From the NCBI RefSeq assembly GCF_029338335.1, contig NZ_CP119796.1: a stretch of 64,000 nt of DNA; one strand, written 5' to 3'. This stretch comes from Halomontanus rarus. GTDB lineage: Archaea > Halobacteriota > Halobacteria > Halobacteriales > Natrialbaceae. The position numbers were made by a program, and so were the translations under genes. The notes under the pieces are model-generated. The model did not search any database, was not told the origin of the DNA, and worked only from the letters and a program-made list of their open reading frames with translations. Within the stretch, counting starts at the first letter, position 1; each line of letters starts with the position of its first letter. Shown here piece by piece: positions 8,278-16,694 of the stretch.

Positions 8278-9651
8278 ATGCGCCCGGCCCATCCCACCGA
8301 GCAGACCGTCGGCATGGAGTACTACGTCAGCGACACCGACGGCGTCGGCGGTCGCCTCCGAGCGAGCGACGACCACTTTCGCGTGCGCGAACTCGAGCGC
8401 TTCTCGACCGAGCCGCTCTCGGCGACCACGGACGCTTACCCTCACCTCGTCTTCCGGGCGACCCTCCGGAGCTGGGACACGAACGACTTCGCCGGTCGGC
8501 TCTCCGACGCCCTCGGCGTCTCGCGCGAGCGCGTCTCGTGGGCGGGGACGAAGGACAAGTACGCCGTCACCACGCAGCTGTTCTCGGTCTACGGCGCCGA
8601 ACCCGAGGAGCTTCCGGACGTAAACGGCGCGGAGATCGAGGTGCTGGGACGGACGGGGCGCTCGCTCGAGTTCGGCGACCTCGCGGGCAACGAGTTCGAA
8701 CTCGTGGTGAGCGACGCCGGTCAGCCGGAGAACGCGAGTTCGATTACCGAGGAGCTGGCGGCGTTCGCGGGGTTCGAAGGGACGGATGGCGACGAGAGCG
8801 ACGCGACGGCAGCCGAGTCGACACAGGTCGGCGTTCCAAACTTCTTCGGCCAGCAGCGCTTCGGCAGTTTCCGGCCGATCACCCACGAGGTCGGCCTCGA
8901 GATCGTCCGCGGCGACTGGGAGGGGGCCGTCATGGCCTACTTGGGGAACCCGAACGACGCCGAACCCGAGGCCACCCAGGAGGCCCGCCGGTTCGTCGAG
9001 GAGACCCGCGACTGGCAGGAAGCCCTCGAGCGCTTCCCTGGCGGCCTGCGCTACGAGCGGTCGATGTGTCACGAACTGGCCGAACACGACGGGGACGTCA
9101 CCGCCGAGACGTACCGGGCCGCCCTCGAGCGGCTCCCGTCGAACCTCCAGCGGCTGTTCGTCCACGCGGCCCAGTCCTACGCGTTCAACCTGATCCTCAG
9201 CGAGCGCCTCGAGCGCGGACTCCCGTTCGACCGGCCGGTCGAGGGCGACGTGGCGTGTTTCGTCGACCGCGACGCCCCCGACGGACTCGTCCTCCCCGAC
9301 ACCGACCGCGAGCAGCGGGTCACGGGCCGCCGGGTCCGGTCGGTCACTCGCCACTGCGAGCGCGGGCGCGCGTTCGTCACCGCGCCGCTCGTGGGGACGG
9401 AGACGGAACTCGCCGACGGCGAACAGGGTGAGATCGAACGCGAAGTTCTCGCCGATCTCGACCTCGAGCAGGCGGACTTCGACCTGCCCGGCGAGTTCTA
9501 CTCGAGTGGCACCCGGCGGGCGATCCAGGTTCGGACGGACCTCGACCTCTCGACCGACCCCCTCACGCTCTCGTTTTCGCTGCCGAAGGGATCGTACGCG
9601 ACGGTCGTGATGCGCGAGTACCTCAAGGTGGATCCGGTCGACCTCGGGTGA
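8278..9651 (+). CDS. truD: tRNA pseudouridine(13) synthase TruD
   Basis: 457 residues, archaeal length. It converts U13 of tRNA to pseudouridine. The motif AGTKDKYAVT holds the catalytic Asp at residue 93. VPNFFGQQRFGSFRPITHEVG-type sequence near 190 is the second family motif, and the C terminus ends in the usual FSLPKGSYATVVMREYLK. An acidic loop (DGDESDATAAEST, about 175) just before the second motif is variable in haloarchaea. Start taken at 8278; residues 13 onward (MEYYVSDTDG) match the conserved core, so a start there is also possible. Confidence 0.95.
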   Translation: MRPAHPTEQTVGMEYYVSDTDGVGGRLRASDDHFRVRELERFSTEPLSATTDAYPHLVFRATLRSWDTNDFAGRLSDALGVSRERVSWAGTKDKYAVTTQLFSVYGAEPEELPDVNGAEIEVLGRTGRSLEFGDLAGNEFELVVSDAGQPENASSITEELAAFAGFEGTDGDESDATAAESTQVGVPNFFGQQRFGSFRPITHEVGLEIVRGDWEGAVMAYLGNPNDAEPEATQEARRFVEETRDWQEALERFPGGLRYERSMCHELAEHDGDVTAETYRAALERLPSNLQRLFVHAAQSYAFNLILSERLERGLPFDRPVEGDVACFVDRDAPDGLVLPDTDREQRVTGRRVRSVTRHCERGRAFVTAPLVGTETELADGEQGEIEREVLADLDLEQADFDLPGEFYSSGTRRAIQVRTDLDLSTDPLTLSFSLPKGSYATVVMREYLKVDPVDLG

Positions 9652-9753
9652 GACGCCGCCGCCGATCGCGGACTGCCGACCGCGGATCGCTGACCGCTAC
9701 CGCGGCCAGCTAACCGCTAACAGCTTTTTGGTCGTTGGAGTTCTACGACACCT

Positions 9754-10215
9754 ATGCGAAGCACGCATCTCCAGCGACAGATCGACGACCTCGTCGCACA
9801 GGGCTGGCGCATCGAGGACGAAGATACCGATCGAGTCGTGATGGTCAACCGCGAGTTCGGCTCGCTGGGATCGCACCTCGTCGTCGCGGTCCTGACGATC
9901 TGGTGGACGATGGGGCTGGGAAACCTCGCCTGGGGTGCGTACAAGTACACCACCGAGTCGGACCGGCGGGTCCTCTGGGAGGACGGCGCCGGTGGAACGG
10001 TCGCCGCCGGCTGTCCGAACTGCGGTGCGGACGTGGCCCCGGACGACTCCTACTGTCAGTCCTGTGGAACCGATCTCGAGGCCGTTCGAGCCGACGAGAG
10101 TGCCGGGACCACGACCTGTCCGGAGTGTGAGGCGGTCGTCACCGGGGGCTCGCGATACTGCAGCGCCTGCGGGACGAAACTCGCGGACGCGATGGCGACC
10201 GGGACGGGAACGTGA
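9754..10215 (+). CDS. Membrane-associated double zinc-ribbon protein
   Basis: 153 residues. The N-terminal part (QIDDLVAQGWRIEDED ... VLTIWWTMGLGN) contains a short amphipathic region and one hydrophobic segment at about 45-65. Two zinc ribbons follow: CPNC...CQSC (about 88-106) and CPEC...CSAC (about 124-142). The architecture is common in haloarchaea and its function is unknown. The second-ribbon CxxC pairs are complete, so both should bind zinc. Confidence 0.8.
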   Translation: MRSTHLQRQIDDLVAQGWRIEDEDTDRVVMVNREFGSLGSHLVVAVLTIWWTMGLGNLAWGAYKYTTESDRRVLWEDGAGGTVAAGCPNCGADVAPDDSYCQSCGTDLEAVRADESAGTTTCPECEAVVTGGSRYCSACGTKLADAMATGTGT

Positions 10216-10269
10216 CACACTCGAGGTGGAAAACACGCCGGTTTTAGGCGCGCATCACGAACCGCCGGT

Positions 10270-10986
10270 ATGGAGTGTCGTCGTTGTGCTACGCCGCTCG
10301 AGAAACCCGGCGACTTCTGTCTGGTCTGTCGGGAAGCCAACGCCGACACGATCGTCCTCGAGGCGGCCCGCGATCGGGCGACGATCACGATGCTCTACGA
10401 GGAGAGCGTGACCGGCGAGACGACGATCACGACGATCCCGGAAGACGGCGAGAGCGAGGTCGTCGAACTCCGAAACTTCGCGGGGAAGATCGGCGACGAG
10501 ATTCGACGTAAGCGTCCCGACGAGGTCTACGCCACCGGCGATCGGACCGTCGTTCGGTCGGTCCGCGACGACGTCCACTACTCGTTCTACCGCGTCGACG
10601 GAGACGAACCCGTCGAGCAGGTCCTGCAAAACCGCGGGGACCGCGCGCTCGACGTCGTCGACCGGCCACCGATCGAGAAGATCGGCGGCAGCCACACGAC
10701 CCTCATCGGCGGCCGGACCGGAATGCGAGCGATTCAGACCGTCGCGGGCCACCCCCACGTCAAGAAGGTGATTCCGGGGCCGATCGACGCCGGCGGGAAG
10801 GGCTCTCAATCCGGCCTCCGGGCGAAAGTCACGCGTGCGGATAACGGTGGCAACCTTCGAATGCTCTTGCGCGACGGCTCGAGCGTTCAGGAGAACCGCG
10901 TCGTCACGACGGCCCGCGACCGGGAGATGGGCGAGCGAGTCCGCGAGGACCTCAACGAAGCGCTCGAGAACGAAGACCTTCGGTGA
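10270..10986 (+). CDS. DUF2103-like metal-binding protein
   Basis: 238 residues. It opens with a zinc ribbon (CRRC at 3-6, CLVC at 17-20). The C-terminal 80 residues contain KIGGSHTTLIGGRTGMRAIQ and HPHVKKVIPGPI, which match the archaeal DUF2103 family as I know it. A nucleic-acid-related role has been suggested for such small archaeal proteins, but nothing here proves it. It begins 54 bases after the preceding zinc-ribbon gene and may be co-transcribed. Confidence 0.75.
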   Translation: MECRRCATPLEKPGDFCLVCREANADTIVLEAARDRATITMLYEESVTGETTITTIPEDGESEVVELRNFAGKIGDEIRRKRPDEVYATGDRTVVRSVRDDVHYSFYRVDGDEPVEQVLQNRGDRALDVVDRPPIEKIGGSHTTLIGGRTGMRAIQTVAGHPHVKKVIPGPIDAGGKGSQSGLRAKVTRADNGGNLRMLLRDGSSVQENRVVTTARDREMGERVREDLNEALENEDLR

Positions 10987-11056
10987 TCGATCGTATTCAC
11001 AGCAGCTGTCGCAGGCCCTAGTCTTTTCCGGAGGGGTAATGAAATATAATTATACG

Positions 11057-11260
11057 ATGCCCGCTCGAGCTGACGCCGTCCTCGCCGCGATTCCGCTCCT
11101 CGCGCTGAGCGGTCTCGTCCTCAGAACGGTCGTCGCAGCCACCGGGTTCGGGACGGTACTCCTCGCGGCGCCGTTGACGCCGGCCGGATTGCTCGCCGCA
11201 GCTGGGCTCATCCTTCGGGAACTGTTCTTCGGCCCGGTCGCCGAGAAATCGGCCGGTTGA
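11057..11260 (+). CDS. Small hydrophobic protein, unknown function
   Basis: 67 residues from the ATG at 11057 (an upstream ATG at 11039 adds MKYNYT but would lie on top of the AT-rich box ATATAATTATA, which more likely acts as promoter). Two hydrophobic segments, about 8-30 and 36-56, separated by a Pro-Ala loop. It precedes the L37Ae gene by 51 bases on the same strand. No family recognised. Confidence 0.6.
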   Translation: MPARADAVLAAIPLLALSGLVLRTVVAATGFGTVLLAAPLTPAGLLAAAGLILRELFFGPVAEKSAG

Positions 11261-11311
11261 CGCGCCAGACTCAACAGGTTTATGGGCCCGCTGGAGTTAG
11301 GTTGCGCTACT

Positions 11312-11584
11312 ATGGCTAGCAATCAAACGGTTGGCAGCGCGGGTCGGTTCGGCGCACGCTACGGGCGCGTCGCTCGACGTCGCGTCAGCGAGATCGAAGC
11401 CGACATGAACGGCGCGACCGTCGACGGCGACGACGTCACCCGCGTCGGCACCGGCATCTGGAAGAACGAAGAAACCGGCGAGAAGTTCACCGGCGGTGCC
11501 TACCGCCCCGAGACGCCCGCCGGCCAGACCGTCCGCCGCTCCATCCGCGCCGCACTCGGCGAGGACGAGCCCGACGACGAATAA
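11312..11584 (+). CDS. rpl37ae: 50S ribosomal protein L37Ae (eL43), without zinc-binding cysteines
   Basis: 90 residues. GSAGRFGARYGRVARRRVSE and TGIW...FTGGAYRPETPAGQTVRRSIRAAL identify eL43. The family normally has two CxxC pairs flanking TGIW; here they are replaced by polar and acidic residues (NGATVDGDD and KNEETGEK), so no zinc can be held. The ATG at 11312 lies 28 bases after a gtttatgg box, fitting a leaderless transcript. It heads the conserved L37Ae-RpoP-Pcc1 group. Confidence 0.95.
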   Translation: MASNQTVGSAGRFGARYGRVARRRVSEIEADMNGATVDGDDVTRVGTGIWKNEETGEKFTGGAYRPETPAGQTVRRSIRAALGEDEPDDE

Positions 11585-11613
11585 CGATACCGAACACCGA
11601 TTCACCACACTCT

Positions 11614-11748
11614 ATGAGCTACAAGTGCTCCCGCTGTAAACGCGACGTCGAACTGGACGAGTACGGTGGCGTCCGCTGTCCCTACTGCGGACACCGCGTG
11701 CTGCTGAAAGAGCGCAGCCGAGACGTCAAGGAAGTCGACGTCAACTGA
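11614..11748 (+). CDS. rpoP: DNA-directed RNA polymerase subunit P
   Basis: 44 residues, the normal size. Cys pairs at 5/8 (CSRC) and 22/25 (CPYC) form the zinc ribbon; the tail LLKERSRDVKEVDVN is typical. It is the archaeal equivalent of eukaryotic Rpb12 and sits in the polymerase platform. It begins 29 bases after the L37Ae stop codon and is followed by pcc1. Confidence 0.97.
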   Translation: MSYKCSRCKRDVELDEYGGVRCPYCGHRVLLKERSRDVKEVDVN

Positions 11749-11780
11749 CCGCACCTCGATCTCGGTCGCCCGCTCGTACC

Positions 11781-12077
11781 GTGTTCTCTCACGAAACCGT
11801 CATCGAAGTCGACTACGATACCCCCGCGCGAGCCCGGCTCGTCGCCGACAGCGTCGCTCGAGAGATCGGCGAAATCGACGACGAGCGATCGCGGACGACG
11901 ATTTCCCGCGACGACGCGACGGTCGTCCTCGAGATACGTGCCCGCGACGTAACGGCGCTGCGAGCGGCGCTCAACACCTGGTTTTCGCTGCTCGACGTCG
12001 CCGAGCGCGTGGGCGAAATCGGCGCACGGAGTCGACCCGGCGGCGGTGACGGGAGCGGGACGAACGACGATGTCTGA
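11781..12077 (+). CDS. pcc1: KEOPS complex subunit Pcc1
   Basis: 98 residues from a GTG start. It matches the small Pcc1 fold: an alternating strand-helix region with DTPARARLVADSVARE and a long helix ALRAALNTWFSLLDVAERV. Pcc1 dimerises the KEOPS complex, which makes the t6A modification at position 37 of ANN-decoding tRNAs. Position directly after rpoP is the conserved archaeal arrangement. The stop codon overlaps the first base of a hairpin repeat (12077-12157). Confidence 0.85.
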   Translation: MFSHETVIEVDYDTPARARLVADSVAREIGEIDDERSRTTISRDDATVVLEIRARDVTALRAALNTWFSLLDVAERVGEIGARSRPGGGDGSGTNDDV

Positions 12078-12157
12078 TACGGTTTCCTGTCGATCAGTTC
12101 CGATGCAACCGCAGGTCGGTCGCGATCGCGCCGATACGTCGGTACAGCAAACCGTAT
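12077..12157. repeat. Inverted-repeat (hairpin) element
   Basis: Arms atacggtttcctgt (12077-12090) and acagcaaaccgtat (12144-12157) pair with one mismatch. The left arm touches the pcc1 stop codon and the right arm overlaps the ATG of the following decayed gene. The string ctgatacggttt also occurs in the element at 18904-19025, so they seem related. Confidence 0.6.
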
Positions 12158-12997
12158 GAGTCCGCGCTCGCCCACTCGAGTGCCTCGGTATCGTCCCTCC
12201 CCCTCGTCTCCCGACCCCACACTGATCGAGTGGCACCTGACGCCGTCGAACGCCGGTCTTCTCCGCGGCCTCCTGTACGCGTCGTGGACGCTATCGGGTG
12301 GAATCGCGTTCTCGATCGGTCTCCTCGTACTCGTTTCCGGGTCAGTGCGGTTGGCAGCGCGGTTTCGGTTCCGATTCCGGACCCAGTCCCGGTTCCGGTT
12401 CCGGTTTTCACTTTCGGCGTCGCCGTCGGGATCATCGCGACCGTTTTCGGACTCGGCTGGCTCGTCCTCGAGCGCCTCCGCTCTTCGCGCTACGGACTGA
12501 CGTTTTGTCGACTCAGACTTCCGGAGCCGAGCGATCCGCGACGATCGGTCGTCGAACACGCGTCGCCGGCCACCCTCTCCGCGCTGGCGACCGTCGGGGC
12601 GATCGGCTACGGGTCGTTGTTCGCGATCACGGTCAGCTCCGAACACCACCTCGCATCTGGTCTCGGTTTCGGGCTCGTTACCTACGTCACACTCGTCGGT
12701 ATCAGGTGGTGGTACCCGACAGCGGGGACACTCGACACCCGCCGTCGAACGCTCTCGGTCGTCTCGTTTCCGCGCGACGACGCTCCCAGGGTCGACGACC
12801 GGCCGGGTCGCACCTAGCACGGCGCACTGGAGACGGCAGTCGAATACTCTGCCGCCGATCTCGAACGGGTTCGACGGGTCACATTCGGGACGACGTCGAT
12901 ACTCGTCTGTTCGGGATCGGTTCGGGTTCCGATCGTCGCCGCGATACCGTCGTCGGTCGCCGAGACGATCGTCGACGACTTCTCGAACTGCCCGTGA
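12156..12997 (+). pseudogene. Decayed membrane-protein gene (one frameshift, one internal stop)
   Basis: The first frame, from ATG 12156, reads TLIEWHLTPSNAGLLRG and a hydrophobic helix up to about 12350. The coding signal then moves to another frame, reading VFTFGVAVGIIATVFGLGWL and two further hydrophobic segments to a TAG at 12815-12817. The same frame continues beyond it with a plausible coding stretch (ALETAVEYSAADLERVRRVT ... ETIVDDF) to a TGA at 12995-12997. The frame change falls in a hexamer microsatellite (12361-12408). Together the pieces resemble a haloarchaeal four-helix membrane protein with a C-terminal PH-like part. A shorter intact protein in the second frame is possible but would lack a good start. 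Confidence 0.6.
12361..12408. repeat. Hexamer microsatellite (cggttc-like units)
   Basis: About eight imperfect cggttc/cgattc/cggacc units. The reading frame of the decayed gene changes inside or next to this tract, which suggests slippage as the cause of damage. Confidence 0.55.
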
Positions 12998-13044
12998 CGG
13001 GATCAGTACGTTGATGAATCCGGTCGAAGAATCAGCACTCACGA

Positions 13045-13995
13045 ATGTCACGAAGGAGTCGCCGTATCCCGGCCGTCGTCCGCTCGTACTGCATGGGACT
13101 GTGCATGGGAACGGCCGACGCCGTCCCCGGCGTCTCCGGGGGGACCGTCGCACTGTTGCTCGGATTCTACGAACGGCTCGTCACGGGAATCTCTGCGATT
13201 ACGCCCGCACGCATCGGCGCGGTCTGTCGCGGGTACGAGCCCGGCAACCGTGCCGACGCTCGTGCCGCCCTCGACGAGATGGAACTGGCGTTTTTCGTCC
13301 CGCTCGGACTGGGAATGGTCTCGGCCGTCGTCCTCGTCGCGGGTGCCGTAACGGCCCTCTCGGAGTCCCATCCCGTCGCCCTGTTCGGTTTCTTCATGGG
13401 ACTGATCGCTGTGTCCGCGGTCGTTCTCGGCCGCGATCTCGAGTTCTCGAGGCCGCGGCCGCTCGCGGCCGGCGCGAGCGGTGCGCTGCTGGCGTTCGGA
13501 CTCGCCGGCGGTTTCACTGCGCTCGACGGAACCGGCGTCGCGATCATCGCGTTCGTCGGGGCGGTATCGATGAGCGCGATGATCCTCCCCGGTCTCTCGG
13601 GCTCGTTGCTTCTCCTGTTGTTCGGTCAGTACGTCTACCTCTCCGGCCAGCTCACGGCGTTCGTCTCCGCCGTCGTCGACGTCCTCCGAGGCGGGTCGCT
13701 CGAGGCCGTCGTCGACCCCGGAACGACCGTCGCCGTCTTCGCCCTCGGCGGGTTCGTCGGCGTGTTGACGATCTCCCGCGTCGTCAGGTTGGCACTCGAT
13801 CGCGCCCGCGAGGTGACGCTCGCCTTCCTCGTGGGATTGATCGCGGGCTCCGTTCGTGCGCCGGTCGTCGAAGCGGGAGTCCACATCGACGGATGGACGC
13901 AGGAAGCGATCGGATTACTCCTCGTGTGGGCCGTGGTCGGGGGTGCGCTCGTCTTCGTCCTCGATCGGCTGGTCGGCGGGTTCAGCCCCGAGTGA
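13045..13995 (+). CDS. DUF368 membrane protein (candidate polyprenyl-phosphate transporter)
   Basis: 316 residues, about eight to nine membrane segments. The N-terminal motif YCMGLCMGTADAVPGVSGGT (about 14-33) and the repeat of it near 170 (SMSAMILPGLSGSLLLLLFG) are characteristic of DUF368, which has an internal duplication. In bacteria members have been shown to return undecaprenyl phosphate across the membrane; in an archaeon the lipid would be a dolichyl-type phosphate. It lies between pcc1 and the prefoldin gene, a place where many archaea have no such gene. Confidence 0.9.
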   Translation: MSRRSRRIPAVVRSYCMGLCMGTADAVPGVSGGTVALLLGFYERLVTGISAITPARIGAVCRGYEPGNRADARAALDEMELAFFVPLGLGMVSAVVLVAGAVTALSESHPVALFGFFMGLIAVSAVVLGRDLEFSRPRPLAAGASGALLAFGLAGGFTALDGTGVAIIAFVGAVSMSAMILPGLSGSLLLLLFGQYVYLSGQLTAFVSAVVDVLRGGSLEAVVDPGTTVAVFALGGFVGVLTISRVVRLALDRAREVTLAFLVGLIAGSVRAPVVEAGVHIDGWTQEAIGLLLVWAVVGGALVFVLDRLVGGFSPE

Positions 13996-14134
13996 GCGGA
14001 GTTCGTCTCGATTTCGTCCCTGTCTTCGCGTTCGCGTTCGCGTCGTCGGTCACCACCGACTGACGATCGCGACGACGACTTTCGATCCGGAGACAAAGCT
14101 TGGCTTTATCAGTCCGGACCCCGAGGGTCGAGGT

Positions 14135-14530
14135 ATGCAGGGCAATCTACCACCGGAAGCACAGGAGAAAATCGAAGAACTGCAGGGCCTTCAGGAGACG
14201 GCACAGACCGTCGCCACCCAGAAACAGGAAGCCGAATCCTCGCTGACCGAAGCCCAGAGCGCACTCGAGGAACTCGAGAACGTCGACGAGGACACCCAGA
14301 TGTACCGTCAGGTCGGCGAACTGTTCGTCGCGACCGAGTACGACGAGGCGCAGGACGAACTCGACGACAAAGTCGACAGCCTCGAGATCCGCCTCGAAAC
14401 CCTCGAGAAGCAGGAAGACCGCGTCCAGCAGCAGTTCGAGGAGCTTCAGGGCGAACTCGAAGAACTCCTCGGCGGTGGCGGTGCGATGGGCGGTCCCGGT
14501 GCGGGCGGTCCCGGCGCAGGCGGCGCCTGA
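14135..14530 (+). CDS. pfdB: Prefoldin subunit beta
   Basis: 131 residues. Two long coiled-coil helices (about 8-50 and 75-118) flank a beta-hairpin region around DEDTQMYRQVGELFVATEYDEA, the signature of beta-type prefoldin. A Gly-rich tail (GGGGAMGGPGAGGPGAGGA) ends the protein. Prefoldin hands unfolded proteins to the thermosome. The ATG at 14135 lies 31 bases after a ctttat box. A DUF3194 gene follows after 67 bases, the conserved order. Confidence 0.95.
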   Translation: MQGNLPPEAQEKIEELQGLQETAQTVATQKQEAESSLTEAQSALEELENVDEDTQMYRQVGELFVATEYDEAQDELDDKVDSLEIRLETLEKQEDRVQQQFEELQGELEELLGGGGAMGGPGAGGPGAGGA

Positions 14531-14597
14531 TCGGCGACGATTTTCGTTGCGACCCTGATTTATACGCAGAAACCCACAGCGACACAGTTACAATCAC

Positions 14598-14858
14598 ATG
14601 CCGACTGAAGATACAGACGAACCGTCGGACGAAACCGTCGTCCAGACTGCCGCCGAGGCAGCCGAAGGCGTAATCTTTGCCCAGTACAAGCAGTCGGACG
14701 TCCGTGATTTCGACGTCACCGTCACGTTCGAGGACGGCGTCCTCGACGTGGACGTCTACCTCAACGCACCCGACGACGAGGTCGATCCCGAACGGGTAGC
14801 CGACGAGGCCGCACGCACCGCACAGCAGGCGGTCGACGAGCTATTCGAGGAATCGTAG
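14598..14858 (+). CDS. DUF3194 protein
   Basis: 86 residues, very acidic. The pattern VVQTAAEAAEGVIFAQYKQS, then a two-strand segment FDVTVTFEDGVLDVDVYL, and a C-terminal helix is that of the small archaeal DUF3194 family found next to prefoldin beta. Function unknown; genomic position suggests a protein-folding or translation role. Confidence 0.85.
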   Translation: MPTEDTDEPSDETVVQTAAEAAEGVIFAQYKQSDVRDFDVTVTFEDGVLDVDVYLNAPDDEVDPERVADEAARTAQQAVDELFEES

Positions 14859-15236
14859 TAGCAGCCGTACACACCGGTCGAGCAGGCGAGTCGTCCGCTG
14901 TTTCGCCTACCGGTTTTCGAACCCACCTAGTCGTCGAGACCGTTCAATCTCGGATTGCGACTGCTTCTCACCCGTTTTCCGTCTCGTTACAACCACCTGT
15001 TAGTGACTACCACACTACCCCAAGGCTCTTTCCGTCGGTGATCGATACTCGACTCGAGACCGATGGAGACCGTTTCGTTCTGACCGGGCGTCGTGTTCGT
15101 ACTTCGTGAGCGACCGGACGCTCACGCTCACAGCGCGACCGTCCAGTAAAATTCGCGTTCGTCCAGTCCGCGCTCGGTCCGGACTGGGCCGGGAATCGTC
15201 TTCGAACAACCGAGTTAGCAGTCACCAGAGAATTCA
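14859..15236. other. 378-base intergenic gap before hflX
   Basis: No gene is visible. Directly at the DUF3194 stop the sequence tcgtagtagcagccgtacac and, 130 bases later, tagtgactaccacac vaguely resemble the ends of the hairpin elements at 16513 and 18904, so this may be an eroded copy. The rest presumably contains the hflX promoter. Confidence 0.4.
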
Positions 15237-16520
15237 ATGTCAGAACACACCCAGAACGGAACGCCGACCGTCGTCGCGAAACGCGAGTCGACGCCCCCCG
15301 TCGAGACCGACGAGATTCGCGCACTCGCCGACGCCGCCGGCTATTCGGTCGTCGCCGAGCGCACGCAGACCGGCCCCGAAGACCCCGGCACGCACTTCGG
15401 ACGGGGTGCGGTCGACGACCTCGCAACGCTTGTCGACTCGACGGGCGCACGGCAGGTCGTCGTCGACGGCGAGTTGACGCCGGGACAACACCACGCGATC
15501 GAAACCGCGCTCCCAGAAGTGACGCGGGTCGTAGACAGGTATCGTCTCGTCCTCGAGATTTTCGAATCGCGGGCGAGCACGCGACGTGCACAGCTCCAGG
15601 TCGAACTCGCGAGGTTGCGCTACGACCTCCCCCGTGTGATCGAATCGGCCGAGGAGGGACTGCTGAACACGAGCGTCGAGAAGGGCTCTCCGGTCTACGA
15701 TATCCGTGATCGGATCGACCGCCTCGAGCGAAAACTCGCCGAGACGCCGGATCCAGCCGACCAGTTTCGAAAGCGGCGCCGCGAGGAGGGGTTCGACCTC
15801 GTGACGATCGCCGGCTACACGAACGCCGGGAAGTCGACGCTCCTTCGTCGGCTAGCCGACGAAATGCGACTCGAGGCCGAGTCGGGTCTGGCGGACGAAA
15901 CGACCACCGCAAGCGTCGCCGACCGGCTGTTCGAGACGCTCGAGACGACGACTCGACGGACGACGATCGACGGGCGGCCGGTGCTCGCGACCGACACGGT
16001 CGGCTTCGTGAGCGACCTCCCACACTGGCTCGTCGCGTCGTTCAGCGAGACGCTCTCGGAAGCCGCGGCCGCCGACGCCGTGATCCTCGTCGCGGACGCG
16101 AGCGATCCGTGCGAGGAATTTCGCGAGAAGCTGTCTGTCGCGCTGGACGTCCTCGACGAGCAGGGCGTCGACGGCGCGGACGTGATCACCGCGTGCAACA
16201 AGGCGGATCGGCTCGCCGAGGACGAACTCGAGTCCAGACTCGCGGTCGCCGAGGAATTCGCTCCGTCGCCGATTCCGGTCAGTGCCCGAACGGGAGCGAA
16301 CGTCGATGCCCTGCGGTCGGCAGTACGTGTCCGACTGCCGACCGAGCGCTCGGAATTTCGAATGCCCACCGGCGACGACGCGATGGCGGTCGTCTCCCGC
16401 GCGTACGACCGAACGAGCGTCGAGACCGTCGACTACGACGGATCGACCGTTCGCGTCGTCTGCGAAGGCCCGCCATCGGTTCTCGAGCGATTGCGGGCGC
16501 GGGCCGAGGAGCTATCGTAA
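15237..16520 (+). CDS. hflX: GTPase HflX
   Basis: 427 residues. An N-terminal HflX domain with the Gly-rich GTHFGRGAVDDL and the RRAQLQVELARLRYDLPR helix precedes the GTPase domain: P-loop GYTNAGKST at 193-201, G3 DTVGFVSDLP at 253-262, G4 NKAD at 321-324. HflX binds the large ribosomal subunit and splits stalled ribosomes in bacteria; the archaeal role is less known. The last two codons and stop lie within the left arm of a hairpin repeat. Confidence 0.95.
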   Translation: MSEHTQNGTPTVVAKRESTPPVETDEIRALADAAGYSVVAERTQTGPEDPGTHFGRGAVDDLATLVDSTGARQVVVDGELTPGQHHAIETALPEVTRVVDRYRLVLEIFESRASTRRAQLQVELARLRYDLPRVIESAEEGLLNTSVEKGSPVYDIRDRIDRLERKLAETPDPADQFRKRRREEGFDLVTIAGYTNAGKSTLLRRLADEMRLEAESGLADETTTASVADRLFETLETTTRRTTIDGRPVLATDTVGFVSDLPHWLVASFSETLSEAAAADAVILVADASDPCEEFREKLSVALDVLDEQGVDGADVITACNKADRLAEDELESRLAVAEEFAPSPIPVSARTGANVDALRSAVRVRLPTERSEFRMPTGDDAMAVVSRAYDRTSVETVDYDGSTVRVVCEGPPSVLERLRARAEELS

Positions 16521-16596
16521 CAACTGAAAGTCAATGCACACTCGATCGCACGACTGCTGTGCGATCAGTGTGTGAATAGTGTCAGTTGTTACGATA
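16513..16596. repeat. Inverted-repeat (hairpin) element overlapping the hflX stop
   Basis: Perfect 15-base arms tatcgtaacaactga (16513-16527) and tcagttgttacgata (16582-16596). Inside, cacactcgatcgcac and gtgcgatcagtgtg form a second stem with one base missing. The left arm contains the hflX stop codon. It lies between convergent genes and could act as terminator or be a non-autonomous mobile repeat. Confidence 0.75.
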
Positions 16597-16694
16597 TCGT
16601 TCGAGGGAGAGACGGATCTGTAGGCCCGAAACCGAAAATCAAAAACCGAGAGCCGAGACTGAGAACCGATACCGCGCAGTCAGAGGGGTAACAC

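Noticed and set aside
11312..11584. L37Ae as a pseudogene because of missing Cys
   Set aside because: Frame, start, promoter spacing and remaining conserved residues are all intact.
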